NCBI RefSeq assembly: GCF_029852145.1
Contig: NC_079977.1
Coordinates: 11,032,640 to 11,096,639 of the forward strand
Reading direction: 5' to 3'
Source: Microplitis mediator
Taxonomy: Eukaryota; Arthropoda; Insecta; Hymenoptera; Braconidae
DNA: 64,000 nucleotides
This document shows positions 11,314 to 22,395 of this stretch, one piece after another (within the stretch, counting starts at the first letter, position 1; each line of letters opens with the position of its first letter). Below the pieces are notes generated by a model, which worked only from the letters and a program-made list of their open reading frames with translations, was not told the DNA's origin and did no database searches. The position numbers were made by a program, and so were the translations under genes.

Positions 11314-12801
11314 GTTACGTCTCAGCCTGTATGGCAGATGACGTAGGCTTTTACTTCCTTAATTACCGACCTGAAACCTAATCAATTGTATCGAATATCG
11401 ATAATCTAGTAATTCCATTAATATTTAAATAATCATATAAACTAATATAATATAATAATAGAATAATATTATTTAAGATATTTGAACGTTAAGAATATGA
11501 GTAATATTTGATAAACTTATTTTTCTAAATTTTATCAAATATAAATAAGCGCTGACGCCTCGAGTTAATCCTCGAGACGTGCAGCTGCACAAATATCTAT
11601 TTTGTTTAAGATAGCTTTTGTTAATAGATAAGTGACTCATTTGTTAGTCACAAAAGTGGAGAGATCGTGAGAACTAAGTAATTTCAACAAATATTAGAAT
11701 GGATCATTCGAGAACATGCGTTATCTCGAATGACCCCTCCATATGAATCGATGCGCGAGTCTGATGCTCAAACGTATTGATAAGAGTTACTCTAGTTTTT
11801 CTCGATCAAGAGAAGTCAGTCTAAAATATATAATCATCGAGAGCAATCAGGCTCAGGATAGAACGCTTGACTTCGTTCTCACATTTTTGAAGCTATTGTT
11901 AAGAATAACTTAATAATATTATCATACCAGAATTATACGTTTTACAAATTCTTTAACTATCTCTTTATTCATTGACTAAAACAGATCCAGATAATATATT
12001 TAATAACATATAAATATAACCAGTTTATTTCAACCACCAACTGGTGGCTGTTCAACCCATAACTAATTATTATTTATAATTATATGTAAGTTTTCATCAC
12101 GTCCAATTTAAATCGACCGCTCAACTACGCCAGCGCCAAAACATCAACCAGGACGTAACAATTAGATCCAGGGGATCTGGCAAGTTGCCAATTGATTTTA
12201 AAATTTTTTGTTCCAGGGGATCAGACCGGTGGCCAAATTTTGTAAAAGTCCAGGGGACTAAATTTTATTTTATTAAGATCCAGGGGATCAGGCCGGTGGC
12301 CATTTTCGTGAAAGTCCAGAAGAAAAATTTTGTTTTAATTAAAAGATCCAGGGGATCAGGCCGGTGGCCAATTAATCGTGAAAGTCCAGTGGACAATTTT
12401 AAATAAGATCCAAGGGATCAGGCCGGTGGCCAATTCGTTATAAATTTCCAGGGGACTCGTTCGTGTAATTAATAAAAGTCCGGTGGACAAAATTTTAGTT
12501 AATTAGTTTGTAAGAATAAGAAGTCCGGTGGACAGTTTTGTTAAAAATAATTATAAAGTATAAAAGCCCGGTGGTCAAAGTGATAATTGGTGAATAAAAT
12601 TCAGTAATTATATGATTTAAATTGTGTGTGAAAATTAATTTAATCCCTCAATCTGCTCACTCTTATAATTTTCAACAACCCTGATTTCTATTATAACAGC
12701 TCCGGTTCTGGAAGGCCGAGTCCTAGCTTCCAGTGGCGCCCTTATTAAGATCAATTATTAAAGGGGCTAAACTTGCCAAGGTTGAGATATACCCTGTTAT
12801 A
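11314..12801 (-). mobile_element. LTR-like relic related to the 6373-8305 unit, inverted
   Basis: On the minus strand it opens TATAACAGGG (complement of 12792-12801) and carries GGGCGCCACTGGAAGC (complement of 12726-12741), the same block found 42 bp inside the 6373-8305 unit. At the left edge TGTTACGTC (11314) matches a gypsy-type end, and a GACGTAACA copy occurs at 12142-12150, so a second LTR may be nested. Flanks show no exact duplication. The right 640 bp is securely related to the 6373 unit; the left limit is a guess. Confidence 0.45.
12160..12590 (+). repeat. Degenerate GATCCAGGGGATCAGGCCGGTGGCC tandem motif
   Basis: AGATCCAGGGGATC is followed by (A/G)CCGGTGGCC(A) and then GT(A/G)AAAGTCCAG at about 12172, 12208, 12280, 12345 and 12405. 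Four shorter forms (AAGTCCGGTGGACA and AAGCCCGGTGGTCA) follow up to 12590. Many copies are self-complementary (GTCCAGGGGAC, GTCCGGTGGAC). The frame at 12185-12406 is only a translation of this repeat. The 6790-6930 repeats of the related LTR unit have a similar design. Confidence 0.75.
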
Positions 12802-13689
12802 ATGCATTGAGGCAGAAATCATTGTCAGTGATCAAAATCGAGATTTGAATGAGTTTTGACTTAGGTCAGAGCAATAATATATGGAATATCCAAGAAAAAC
12901 ATTAAAGACTGGGTTTTTTAAATTTTTTGCTGACAATATGTTTAAAATTAAGGAACAAGTTATATGAAATTATCTGATGATCGAAAGAGTTGGTATGATT
13001 TCAGACACATTTTAGCACATTATATTTTGATTTATCTGGAAAAAAAAACATAAAATGTTATTTTTTTAACTTTTCAGCGCCGATATCTTTTGAACTAATC
13101 AACCAATTTTGACGTGTGAGGTGGCAATCGTCGCGTTTTCTTGAATTCTAGAGCTGATTAAAATTAGAAATCGATCGGTTCAACCGTTTCGAAGATATTT
13201 GGATAAAATCGTTTTTAACCATTTCTTTCTCCAACGATATCTCGCGAACAAATCAACCGATTGAGATGGTTGTGGTCGCATTTGACGCAGCTTATAAAGT
13301 TCTAGAGCTGATTAGATTTTGAAGTCGATCGTTTAACTCGTTTCTGAGAAATCAATAAAAAAATTTTTTTTTTTTTCGTAATTTGCCAACATTTTCGAGT
13401 AAACTTGATTGAATGATCTGAAATTTCCAGGAAAGTTGACGGCCAACAAACTCTTTCGATTGCCACCTTAAACATCCAAATCGGTTCATTAGTTAAAAAG
13501 TTGCAAAGAGTTTACACACACACACACACACACACACACATACTCGGACATCATTCTGACAATAATCAGAATAGCTTCCTAGGACCTCAAAACGTCGACA
13601 TCTGATAAAAACTCGATTTTTGAAAATCGGTGTAAAAACAATAACTTCCCGAATTTTTCGAAAATCATCGATTTTCTTAGCGGGAAGTT
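12802..13689 (+). mobile_element. Hairpin-ended AC-microsatellite repeat family, copy A (partial)
   Basis: Homologous over most of its length to 13700-14506 and to the reverse complement of 31551-32345. It keeps TTCTAGAGCTGAT-type blocks, GCCAACAAACTCTTTCGATTG, an AC run (about 13513-13540), TTCCTAGGACCTCAAAACG and a terminal hairpin in which AACTTCCCG (with one frayed base) pairs with CGGGAAGTT at 13680-13689. The left end lacks the GGGCCAGC..AACTTCCCGCT start seen in copy B. No ORF; non-autonomous. Confidence 0.65.
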
Positions 13690-13699
13690 AAATAAAAAA

Positions 13700-14506
13700 T
13701 CTGTCTATCGGTTGACCCTGCGGGCCAGCTCCAAAACTTCCCGCTGTTTTCGAGCTCGAAAACATTGTTGTGGATACATTTTCGAGCTATTCGAGCTTGA
13801 AAAAACTTTTGTGTGCCATTGTTTTCGAAAAAAACAGATTTTGGCATTTCTTTCTCCCACGATATCTCAGGAATGAATTGACCAATTTTGATGGTTGAGG
13901 CGGCAATCGGCGTATTTCATTGAGTTCTAGAGCTGATAAAATTTTGAAATTGTTTGGTTCAGTTTTTTTCGAAGATATTCGGAAAAAACCGTTTTTTACC
14001 ATTTCTTTCGCCCGCGATAACTCTCGAACGAATACTCCGATTGAGATAGCTAAGGCGGCAATCGACGCGTTTTATCAAGTCCTATAGCTGATTATATTCT
14101 GAAGGTGATCGTATAAGTCGTTTCTAAGAAATCAATACAAAACTAAAAAAAACAAATTTTTTTTTTCTCGTAATTTACCAATATTTTCGAGTCTACTTGA
14201 TCAAACGATCTGAAATTTTCATAAAAGTTGATTGCCAACAAACATTTTCGATTGCCGCCTTAACCATCCAAATCGGTTCATTAGTCAAAAAGTTATAGAC
14301 CGGTCACACACATACATACACACATACACAAACACACATATACATACATACATACAGACACTCGGACATTATTCTGAAAATAGTCAGAATAGCTTCCTAG
14401 GACCTCAAAACGTCGACATCTGATGAAATTTCGATTTTCGCAAATCGGGGTGTAAACAATAACTTCCCAATTTTTCGAAAATTGTCGATTTTCTTAGCGG
14501 GAAGTT
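13700..14506 (+). mobile_element. Hairpin-ended AC-microsatellite repeat family, copy B (full)
   Basis: It begins CGGTTGACCCTGCGGGCC, followed within 20 bases by AACTTCCCGCTG and a palindrome GTTTTCGAGCTCGAAAAC. It ends in ACTTCCC..TCGAAAATTGTCGATTTTC..GCGGGAAGTT, a terminal hairpin. AC/TACA microsatellites lie at 14300-14357. Frames on both strands (13787-14002 minus, 14232-14423 plus) are chance openings. Both ends contain an AACTTCCCGCT/AGCGGGAAGTT pair, but the element extends about 35 bp beyond the left one, so it is not a plain TIR element. Confidence 0.65.
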
Positions 14507-14510
14507 AAAA

Positions 14511-15359
14511 TTAGAAGTTTACTCGATTATATCAAAACAGCTTGCAGAGTACGATTATAGAATTGTTGTGGTCACACAAGCTCTTTTTTACAAGTTAATC
14601 TTTCATTATTCATCTGATTTTTTAATTTTTTTATTTTGAGCTGATTTTTTTTAATATTTATAACTAATTGATACGAGTAAACTGTAAGAGAGAGAGAGAG
14701 AGAGGTCCATTATTTTTGTTCTAATTAATAAATAAAAAAAAAAATAAAAACGTCGGCTAACTTTAGTGTTATTTTTTTAAAATTGCATTTTTAATTTTTC
14801 AAAATTATTACATGTTAATTTTTGTTGTCATGATTTATTTGTTAACAAAAGTTCTAAAAATTGTAAAATATCTGCTTAATTAATTTTTATGGCCTCAACA
14901 GCGCAGTCGGTCTCACTCAGTCTCATACGCGTGGATAATGCTCTCGCGCTTCCACCCACAGAGGTATCAAAATTGATTTTAGAGGATGATTGGCCCCTTG
15001 GATCGGTCTGTCTTCTTGTCAAAGGTTTTAAAATAGTTGTCTGGTGAACATATATAAAAATAGAGCATTAGAATTTACGTGAGGTTGGCTAATTATTTAC
15101 GGAGCTTTAAAGCATCTGCAAAGCAATACGGCCGACGGAAAGTGTCTGGGAGTATTGACGACTTATTTTTCACTATATTATTTAAAACATACGTGAAAAT
15201 CAGCCATGAGAAATTATGTGAAGTAAGTAATGTTTTTATGTACCTTGATCACCTGATACCTGCAAATTGGCCGTTTAACTAAGCTAGCAGGTAGGCATAC
15301 GATTGTAGTACATACTAACGATACTCAATCGTCCACATTTCGTCCGTCAGAAAATACGT
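14511..15359. other. Spacer with an AG run and a tRNA-like fragment
   Basis: There are short AG repeats at 14689-14704 and AT-rich filler. The frame at 15079-15282 (67 codons) has no recognisable domain and I treat it as chance. A tRNA-like fragment is listed separately. Confidence 0.4.
14891..14935 (+). other. Fragment resembling the 5' half of an initiator/elongator tRNA-Met
   Basis: GCCTCAACAGCGCAGTCGGT and CAGTCTCATA recall the D-arm and CAT-anticodon arm of a tRNA-Met. The variable and T-arms do not follow, and the acceptor cannot be closed. It may be a decayed tRNA-derived piece, for example a SINE head, or coincidence. Confidence 0.2.
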
Positions 15360-15785
15360 GACGTCTGCCGGCCCTGGGATCTTGGACTATTTGTGATTTG
15401 GACGTCTCATCAACATTTAATGAAGTCTTTAAGAAGTTCTCAAGATGTCAAATGAGCCACCTAGCGAACTCAGTAAGACGTCTGTAAAAAGAGTTCTCAA
15501 AGAGTTTTTTTTCTGACTTCGCAAATCAGACTTAAGTATGAGCTTACCATGACGTCTCAAGGAGCTCTCAATTTTGACTTCATCTTGACTTCAAAGAAGT
15601 TCAAAGAAAGAATACATTTAGACGTCACAAAAATGACGTCATATTTATAGAGTCTTCAAGAACTCTTAATTACGAGTTCTTAAAAACAATACCATTAAGA
15701 AGTCATTATAAGCCTTCTTTAGGACGCCTTCAAAGAAACGTCGTCAAGCAGTCATTCCAGTTTGAATGCTGTCTGAGTACACTTG
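15360..15785. repeat. Degenerate GACGTC / AGTTCTCAA / GACTTC short-motif region
   Basis: GACGTC or close forms occur at least six times (15400, 15477, 15551, 15632, 15644 and nearby), mixed with AAGTTCTCAA or AGAGTTCTCAA and GACTTC(A). Spacing is irregular, so this is a diverged tandem array or a MITE interior rather than a clean satellite. No ORF. Confidence 0.5.
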
Positions 15786-16281
15786 GGGCTATTAAAAAAA
15801 ATGTTTCGGAAAAAATTTTGAAAAATGAAAAAGCTTTCGAATTTTGAATTTTCAAAAACCGTCAAAATTGTATGGCGACATCAAGTTTTGTGATCAAATT
15901 TTTTACTACACTACCCTTAAGCAACCTTAAAAGGTTCTGTAAATCTCAGAGAGATTTGTTTTTTGGATTCAAAATTATAAATTTTTTAATTTCCGCAAAA
16001 AAAAATTTTGTTTTTTTTCACTTCTGAGTCTAGCATAGTTGAAAAAAACTATTCTATGAATAAAAACAGATTTCAAACGATAGTTTAAAATCGAGCTAAG
16101 TTATAGCGATGTAAAAGAAGGCCATTCGATTTACATGCTTTATAAATGGGAAAAATTTTAAATGGAAAAGAGGTACTCAAAGTTAATATTATGGGCTCAA
16201 GCTTTGAGGGATTTTTTTCCGATGTGTACAACGATATTTAGAGGTCAGCAAAAAGAAATAGTTGACTTTTTTAAAGCACCC
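15786..16281. mobile_element. 3' part of a GGGTG-ended TA-flanked repeat
   Basis: The right end reads TTTTTTAAAGCACCC followed by TA (16282-16283). This matches the right termini of the fold-back elements at 30685-31354 and 45835-46840. The left boundary is unclear: an expected TA-GGGTGC start is not seen near 15780. The interior is AT-rich without ORF. Confidence 0.4.
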
Positions 16282-16283
16282 TA

Positions 16284-16619
16284 ATATACATTTATATATA
16301 TGTATAATTTATATCAGTTATACTTATGTCGCTGTCTCAACGTCACATTGAAGAGGAACAAGTTATACGATTAAAATGTATCTATTTGATTAAATCTTCA
16401 CACTATTGGTTGAGCTCAATATCAATAGTTAAGAATTGCGCTTTTAGCAAAATCCACGTGGGAATTCATTTTCTTAACTGAATTCTCATTTCTTTTTTTT
16501 GGGTCGATTGTTCCGATGTAGTATCTTACATGGCTTTCGGTGAAAATTCAAACTCATTTAAATCCATATGAGAATCGAGTATAGATTTCTGTATCGATTT
16601 TCACAATGATACAAACATA
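16284..16619. other. Spacer
   Basis: Nothing recognisable; a microsatellite-like TATATATG stretch at 16290-16310 only. Confidence 0.4.
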
Positions 16620-18720
16620 AAAAATTTAAGCAACTGTTGGCCCTGCGGGCCATTCCCAAAACCTCCCTCAGCGAGCTCGGACACATTATTGTAAATACGT
16701 TTTCGAGCTCTTTGAGTCCGAGAATACTCTTCTGTCCATGCTCAAACAAGTTACATTTAATGTTAAAGTTTGAAAATTTAAGAATCGAAAGTAATTAATG
16801 AACAAGCGTTTTTTAAATATTAATTTCCGATTATGTTTGATAAAATGAATGTGACCAGGCAGAAAGCAATGTTAGTGATTAAAATAAGGATTTAAGTGGA
16901 TTTAGACCCGGATCAGAATGTTAATACACTAATGCAAAAAATTAAAGGAGCAGAAAAATTTTAAAAAATTTTTTAATGATTTTTGGAAGGCTGTAACTTG
17001 GTGAAAAATAATCGTATCGAGATTTTAAAAAAAGAATTTTACAGCTTAAAATCTCTCGTTTTGGTGCATTTTTTCAAAATTTTTTAAAAGCTCCGGTTTT
17101 TGCGCAAACCTGAGAAATACCGCGAGACAAAAAATTTCTAAATTTTTTTTATTTCCGAAAAACCCACGGACCGCGGAAAAATTCTTTCAAATAAACGAAT
17201 GCATAGCTCGTTTAGCAAATTTATTCAGCTTCAATTTGTTTTTTTTTTTTAACCTCGTAGGACAATTTATCGCAGAGATATCAGCCTTCAAACAGAAAAT
17301 GATCCTTTCGGCTTTGATCATCGATATTTCAGGTACCAATGATCGCACAGAAAGTTGAAGGGCGGTGGTAAAAACTTAAATGAATTTCCTACACGACACT
17401 GTCATCATTTTTTGAAAAAAAAATTTTTTTTATCATTAACATCCATTAGAAGTGAGTACAAAAAAAATGACTTTTTTTAGTTTTTTAGTAAATCAACCGC
17501 TACTCTGCAAATATCGATAAAAAAAATAATGTTGCCAGGGACTTTTTTAGCTTAATGTACCCCCGAAACCCCTGTAAATTTTAAAAATTGATCTATCGAA
17601 CCGTTTTTTGGGAATCATCGATCGAAGTTTTGCTAAATAATTAAAGGAGCAAGTTTTATTCCTTTAATTGTGTAATCATAATCAAAATGAAAAAATTACT
17701 TTTTTTAGACTTTTCTCAAATGTTTGCATTGGTGACTCAGCAAATGGAAAGAAATGACAAAAAAAATAAAAAATTTCCAAAAAATGTCAAAAAAAATCGA
17801 AGAAAAAAAAATTGATACTTTTTTTTGACATTTTTTGGAAATTTTTTATTTTTTGTCATTTCTTTCCATTTGCTAGAAAGACAAAAAAGTTGGTATGATT
17901 TTGAACATAGTTTGGTTCACTACATTATTTATACGAAAAAAATAACATTTTTCTTCACTTTTCGTCGTCCAAATCTTTCAAACTAACCCTCTGATTTTGA
18001 TGTTTAATTTGGTAGTTGGCTTGTTTTATTGAGTTCTAGAGCTGATAAAGTTTGGAGAATGATGGGTTAATGCGTTCTAAAGATATTTGCGGAAAACCTC
18101 GTTTTAATATTTCTTCCGCCAACGATATCTTTCGAATAGGTTATCCGATCGAGATGATTAAGGAAGCAATCAACGTGCTCTGTTATGACCCAGAGCTGAT
18201 TAGATTTTGAAATCGATCGTTTAAGCTATTTTTAAGAAATAAAAAAAAACTATAAAGATTCAAGTAAATTTTTACTTTCGTTATTTTTAATCACCAATAT
18301 CTTTTGAAATGATGAACTTATTTTGGGGTTGAAGGTGACATTCAATGTAGTTTCTTAACCACTGAAGTTCGTGGAAAAAATTTCATCAATTAGCTTAACA
18401 ATTTGAATTTTATTAGAGAAAAACACTTTTTTGCAATTCTTTCGACAACTGGTTTTCTTGAATCAATTAACCGATTTTGATGGTTGGGGTAGCATTCGAC
18501 GCGGCCTATTATGTTTTAGAGCTCGTTAGATAAAAGTTATCGGGAAAAAACATTTTTGAAAACAATTTATTTGTGAAATATCTCCAACCGTACCGTACTG
18601 TTTATGCTTAATTTCAAGAATTGTTGAAATCAATGAATCACTTCAAACGCCACCTCAAGAAGCCAAATCGGTTAATCCATTCGAAAGTTACAGAATATTT
18701 ACATGCTTACGTACACACGT
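16620..18720 (+). mobile_element. Hairpin/AC repeat family, copy C, diverged and interrupted
   Basis: The start (GGCCCTGCGGGCCATTCCCAAAACCTCCC at about 16641) matches the start of copy B. CAGGCAGAAAGCAATGTTAGTGATTAAAAT (16857) matches the head of copy A (GAGGCAGAAATCATTGTCAG). Later blocks (GAGTTCTAGAGCTGATAAAG at 18031, AGCCAAATCGGTTAATC at 18660) also match. The sequence between about 16930 and 17875 does not belong and is listed next. Divergence is high, so this is the oldest copy in the window. Confidence 0.55.
16931..17875 (+). mobile_element. One-armed copy of the CACTTATCC palindromic family
   Basis: TA-CACTAATGCAAAAAATTAAAGGAG at 16933 and the following 700 bp match the left arm of the 1781-bp palindrome at 34853, including TTTTGGAAGGCTGTAA and ATTAAAGGAGCAAG. 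The centre (17745-17875) is an inverted repeat of about 60 bp per arm: AGCAAATGGAAAGAAATGAC on one side, its complement on the other. The second long arm is missing, so it is a truncated hairpin element. Confidence 0.6.
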
Positions 18721-18766
18721 ACGCTTGACATGCACACATATATTTATATACATATAATGAATGAGT

Positions 18767-18946
18767 TTAATTAAGATTATTTCCAAACAACTGTTCGTCT
18801 ATCCACTGTCGAGCATTTGCCACGTTACTATATACTCCAGGGATCCCATTTTCTCCACACCCTATACCCCACGCAACTATTCCAGCTTGAGCATAACGTT
18901 CCGGGTCATTTTGCAGTGGGCAAACAAGAGGGCTTCCTCCATCACC
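18767..18946 (-). CDS. Last exon of a clip-domain serine protease homolog (masquerade/PPAF2-like)
   Basis: On the minus strand the exon follows a splice acceptor (TATATTTCAG, complement of 18947-18956) and codes 59 residues then TAA at 18767-18769. It opens [14 protein letters not shown] and continues with [22 protein letters not shown] and an RQWIDEQL helix. This is the C-terminal sub-domain of a trypsin-fold protein, with the S1-pocket IVAWGIGC strand and PGVY. The catalytic GDSGGP has become GDGGSP: the serine is glycine, so the product is a non-catalytic homolog. Known members are secreted cofactors of prophenoloxidase activation in insect immunity; that role is inferred from the family. 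The plus-strand frame at 18761-18997 is its shadow. Earlier exons should lie at higher coordinates, but I could not find them in the window; the intron may be very long or transposon-expanded. Confidence 0.85.
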   Translation of the reverse strand, partial: GDGGSPLVCPLQNDPERYAQAGIVAWGIGCGENGIPGVYSNVANARQWIDEQLFGNNLN

Positions 18947-19246
18947 CTGAAATATAAAATTAATTTTTTTAATTTATTATTAATACTAGTTTCATAACTT
19001 CAAGATTATAATAATGCTAGATTGTTATGTAATTTTCAAATTCTTTTAACTCTAGAAAAATCATTTGGTTAACAATGAAAAAAGTTAGAATCAAAATCCT
19101 TTTTAGAGAAATAAACTATAATCAGTCCAAGCGGCGGAAAATGATTTTTCACTGAAAATCGGAAAAGTTAAAATTACCCGTAACTTTTTACTTAGTTTTT
19201 TCTAAAATCAAAGACAGGCTCTCTAGCGTAACTTTAAGAGGGCACT
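18947..19246 (-). other. Start of the intron upstream of the protease-homolog exon
   Basis: AT-rich, no repeats recognised. The LTR-like unit at 19247 appears to sit in this intron. Confidence 0.4.
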
Positions 19247-21420
19247 TGTCACGATATTTAAATATCGCGGCATCTTCGCATTAGGTCGGAGAGGAGCAAC
19301 AGATGGCAGCACACGCTGCTCAACACGTCTCGAATATTATTATTATTATCATTACTATTATTATTATTATTCTATGTATTATTTTATTTTATTTACTGTG
19401 ACTTTATTATTTGTTTAATTTCCTAGGTAAAAATTGTGGCTAAATCAGTAAAATTTACTGAATTTTATAAACTGATAAATGGATTTTATGGCCGCTGGGA
19501 TAAATAATTGCGCATTTATTTATTTGATTATATGATTATAATTATTATTATTTTGGTTGGTTGACGCATGCGCGTCAACGCAACAGTTGGCATCAGTAAA
19601 TTTATTTATTATAAATAAATTTACTAGTTTTTATAACGAAACCAATGCGAGATTTATCGGTAAATGATGTTAATAATTGGCTCTGAAATGTACGAATGGT
19701 CATTTAATGTCGGGAATGGGGCAAATTACACTAAAACAAGTCATGCATCATGTTGGTGTTGATGAGAAAATTAACATGCGACAGGTATAGTTCTCCATTG
19801 TTCTGAGTGAGAAAAATCATAAGATGGCGTCGGCCGGAGTGCCGGCGTGAGAAACACGTGCTGCCGTGGTCAGACGTGGATAATCACTTGTAAGAGTAAG
19901 GTGTGTTGCTGTTGCTGGGAATAAATTTTATTGAGACGCCATTTGGGCATATTTATATAATTGAAAAGTATTGGCCATTTGGCAAGTAAAATTGTTTGAG
20001 TGTTTTTTGCAATAATCATTGTTGACAGTAATAATTAACACCAATGGAACCTGTCAGCATTATCTATTACGACGAAGACTGTAAGTACCTTTGTGCTTTA
20101 TTCATTGGCATGTAATTTGTCCTGCGTTAGTGGCCATTCGTATATATCTTACGTATGAGTGAGAGAGAGCGCAATACTTGCAGTAAAGTTCAATATAGAT
20201 ATAGATATTTGCGTACTTGTTTGTCCTGGCGATAAATTTTTATCCAAAACTTAGAAGTTGATAATTTATTATTATATTATAAATAATTATTGGTGGCCAT
20301 TATATGATTTGACGGTAAATAATTTAAATATTGACAGTTAGTATTGTTATAGTATTAAATAATTATTGGTGACCGTTATATGATTTGACGGTAAATAATT
20401 AATGATATTTACATTTATTATTATTATATTATTGAATAATTATTGGTGACCGTTTACACGATTTAAAGGAAAATAATTAATAACTAATAATTAATAATTA
20501 ATCATATCTTGAATATTATTGGAAAATATTCTACAATTATTTAAATATCATCAGTGTTTGTGTTATTATTTTTGCGTTATATATTTAATATTATTATCCG
20601 TGATCAGAAATTATTTGCGATAAATATTACATTGGTGTAATTATTATTTGTGAGCAGTTATTTTTATTTTGCGTTGATTATTTACAGTTATTTGTTTATT
20701 ATTTATAAACACTGGTGATTATTTGCTGTAACTATTTACAAGTATTATCAGCGATTATTATTGGCGCTAAATAGTTACAAGTGCTTAAAGTATTATTATT
20801 TTCTGCATATTCTATAATTAATATGTGTGATAAAATTATATTGTGCGCATAATAATTACTATTATTAATTATTTATATTTATTTGCTATCACGTGCGAGT
20901 GATAGCAAGTCGAACATTTTTTATTGTTTGCGTTACTTGACTATTGGTCAAGAATTTATGTTGAAGTGAACTGTTATTATTTACATTGTTGTTTGTTGTT
21001 TTTATATACCCGCTGAAACATTTTTATAATTTAAAATATATCGGGTTGTTAAATGGCTACCAACCCGGGATTTATTTAATTTTATTATTTATTTATTGCA
21101 TACTATCTCTTTCTTGCTATCCTTTTCCAACACCTGAAACTGCTCTCTGATTTTATTATTACATTTTTCATTTTCATTTCTTTATTTATTGTTGATTATA
21201 TTTTGTTCGTGGGGTACACGAACTGGCGCCCGATTCGGTTATCTAACCCAGCCTGAGAAGAGCTGTGTGTCCAGTGGGGATCGTGGGCATCTCCAAGGGA
21301 TATTTTTGTTTTTTGTTTATATTTTTATTTTCAGTTTTTACCATCGGTGGGCCATAACGGCTATTTTGTACACACCACACTCCGCTGTGGGTTGTGACGA
21401 ATAGTAGTGAACGTTATACA
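19247..21420. mobile_element. LTR-like unit of 2174 bp
   Basis: The ends are TGTCACGATA and CGTTATACA (TG..CA). Near the left end is CGATATTTAAATATCG, a 16-bp palindrome. At 21226-21240 TGGCGCCCGATTCGG follows GTACA-CGAAC, the standard spacing of an LTR end and a lysine-tRNA-like primer-binding site. Two readings fit: a plus-strand 5' LTR (19247-21220) with PBS and 180 bp of leader, or a minus-strand solo LTR that carries GGGCGCCA inside. TTATTGGTGRCCGTTATATGATTTGACGG-like segments repeat at about 20289, 20366 and 20440. The flanks show no exact duplication. A short ATG frame with a GTAAGT donor is listed separately. Confidence 0.45.
20044..20082 (+). other. Candidate short first exon inside the LTR-like unit
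   Basis: CACCAATGG is a good start context. The frame reads MEPVSIIYYDED and meets GACT-GTAAGTACC, a strong splice donor, at 20080-20085. No downstream exon was recognised. It may be a spliced leader of a retroelement or chance; I give it little weight. Confidence 0.15.
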
Positions 21421-21660
21421 CTATTTTAATTTTAATTCCACTTCTAATTAACCTGTAAAAATTTATTTTTCCATCGAAAGATTAATTTCTCGAAAGCTAT
21501 TCAATATTTTCAAAGAAAAAATACAATTTCTGTAACACTAATTTTGATGCTTTTTTAATAAGCTTAAATTTCTGCCCCTAAACTGATGGTTTTGAATATT
21601 TCTCCCCTCGCGGTTTTAATGATACGGGTTAAATACTGTCTTAAAAGGTCACAAACTTAG
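21421..21660. other. Short AT-rich spacer
   Basis: No gene or repeat seen. Confidence 0.4.
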
Positions 21661-21812
21661 CCCTGGTTAAAAATACTGATTGAAAAGAATTAAAAATGAT
21701 GAAATCCGAATTCTTTTTAATCATTTCAATTATTTTGTTTGTATATATAGATATACAGTTTGCATGGAGTGGCCGCTTCTCAATTCTTTTCAATCAGTAT
21801 TTTTAACCAAGG
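21661..21812. mobile_element. 152-bp MITE, CCYTGGTTAAAAATACTG termini
   Basis: The terminal inverted repeats are 31 bp with one difference (CCCTGG left, CCTTGG on the complement of the right end), continuing TTAAAAATACTGATTGAAAAG. AG flanks both sides (21659-21660 and 21813-21814), a 2-bp target duplication. The interior holds TATATATAGATATA. The ends resemble those of the big fold-back element (CCCTGGTTAAAAA), so they are likely one family. Confidence 0.8.
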
Positions 21813-21859
21813 AGTCGATAGCAAGTAGTTTGACCATATTCATACGGTATATTTCTGAA

Positions 21860-22100
21860 ATTTGATGACGGTGTTCCTACAGAGCTTCTACTGCATTTAT
21901 ACGGAGCTTATACGGCATTTCTACCGTATTAATACGTTATTTTTGCCATAATAATACGTTACTTCTACTGTATTAATATTTCTATAATATTAGTATTTCA
22001 TTTCTATAATATTAATACGAAATTGCTACCGTAATGATATGGCATTTGTACTGCAATAATATCGCATTTCTACTGTAATAAGTCGACATTGTTACCGTAA
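21860..22100 (+). repeat. Degenerate 22-26-bp tandem array, left part
   Basis: Variants of TACGGCATTTCTACCGTATTAA recur about ten times, such as ATACGGCATTTCTACCGTATT, ATACGTTACTTCTACTGTATT and ATGATATGGCATTTGTACTGC. A DIRS element interrupts it at 22101 and the array continues at 26637. Confidence 0.75.
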
Positions 22101-22256
22101 TTATATTTCGAGCCTCGTTCTCGAGATTACAATAGTAATCGACTGTATTTTACCATGTAGTTACCCTTCGTCCACGCTAGATGCCACAACGTTTAGAGTC
22201 CCAAAAGAAAAAACTTGGTCTATTCCCCTTCCTTGGCGTATATACCTCATATCTTT
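22101..22256 (+). repeat. DIRS left inverted terminal repeat
   Basis: TTATATTTCGAGCCTCG opens the element. Positions 22122-22256 are the inverse of 26433-26563 with few mismatches, for example GTCCACGCTAGATGCCACAACG versus its complement. Positions 22101-22162 are the inverse of 26183-26246 in the internal complementary region. Confidence 0.9.
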
Positions 22257-22395
22257 TCGTTGTGCGCTAGAGAAACGACGTATTAGAGAGAGTACTTGAG
22301 ACGTACATCAACCTTTTTGTTATTTTTCTTAAAATTAAAATAAAAAGTGTTAGTTTGAAAAGTTTGTGTTGTTAGTTAGTGGTTTAATTATATAA

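Noticed and set aside
18761..18997. Plus-strand 78-codon ORF
   Set aside because: It lies opposite the serine protease homolog exon, which has clear motifs and a splice acceptor.
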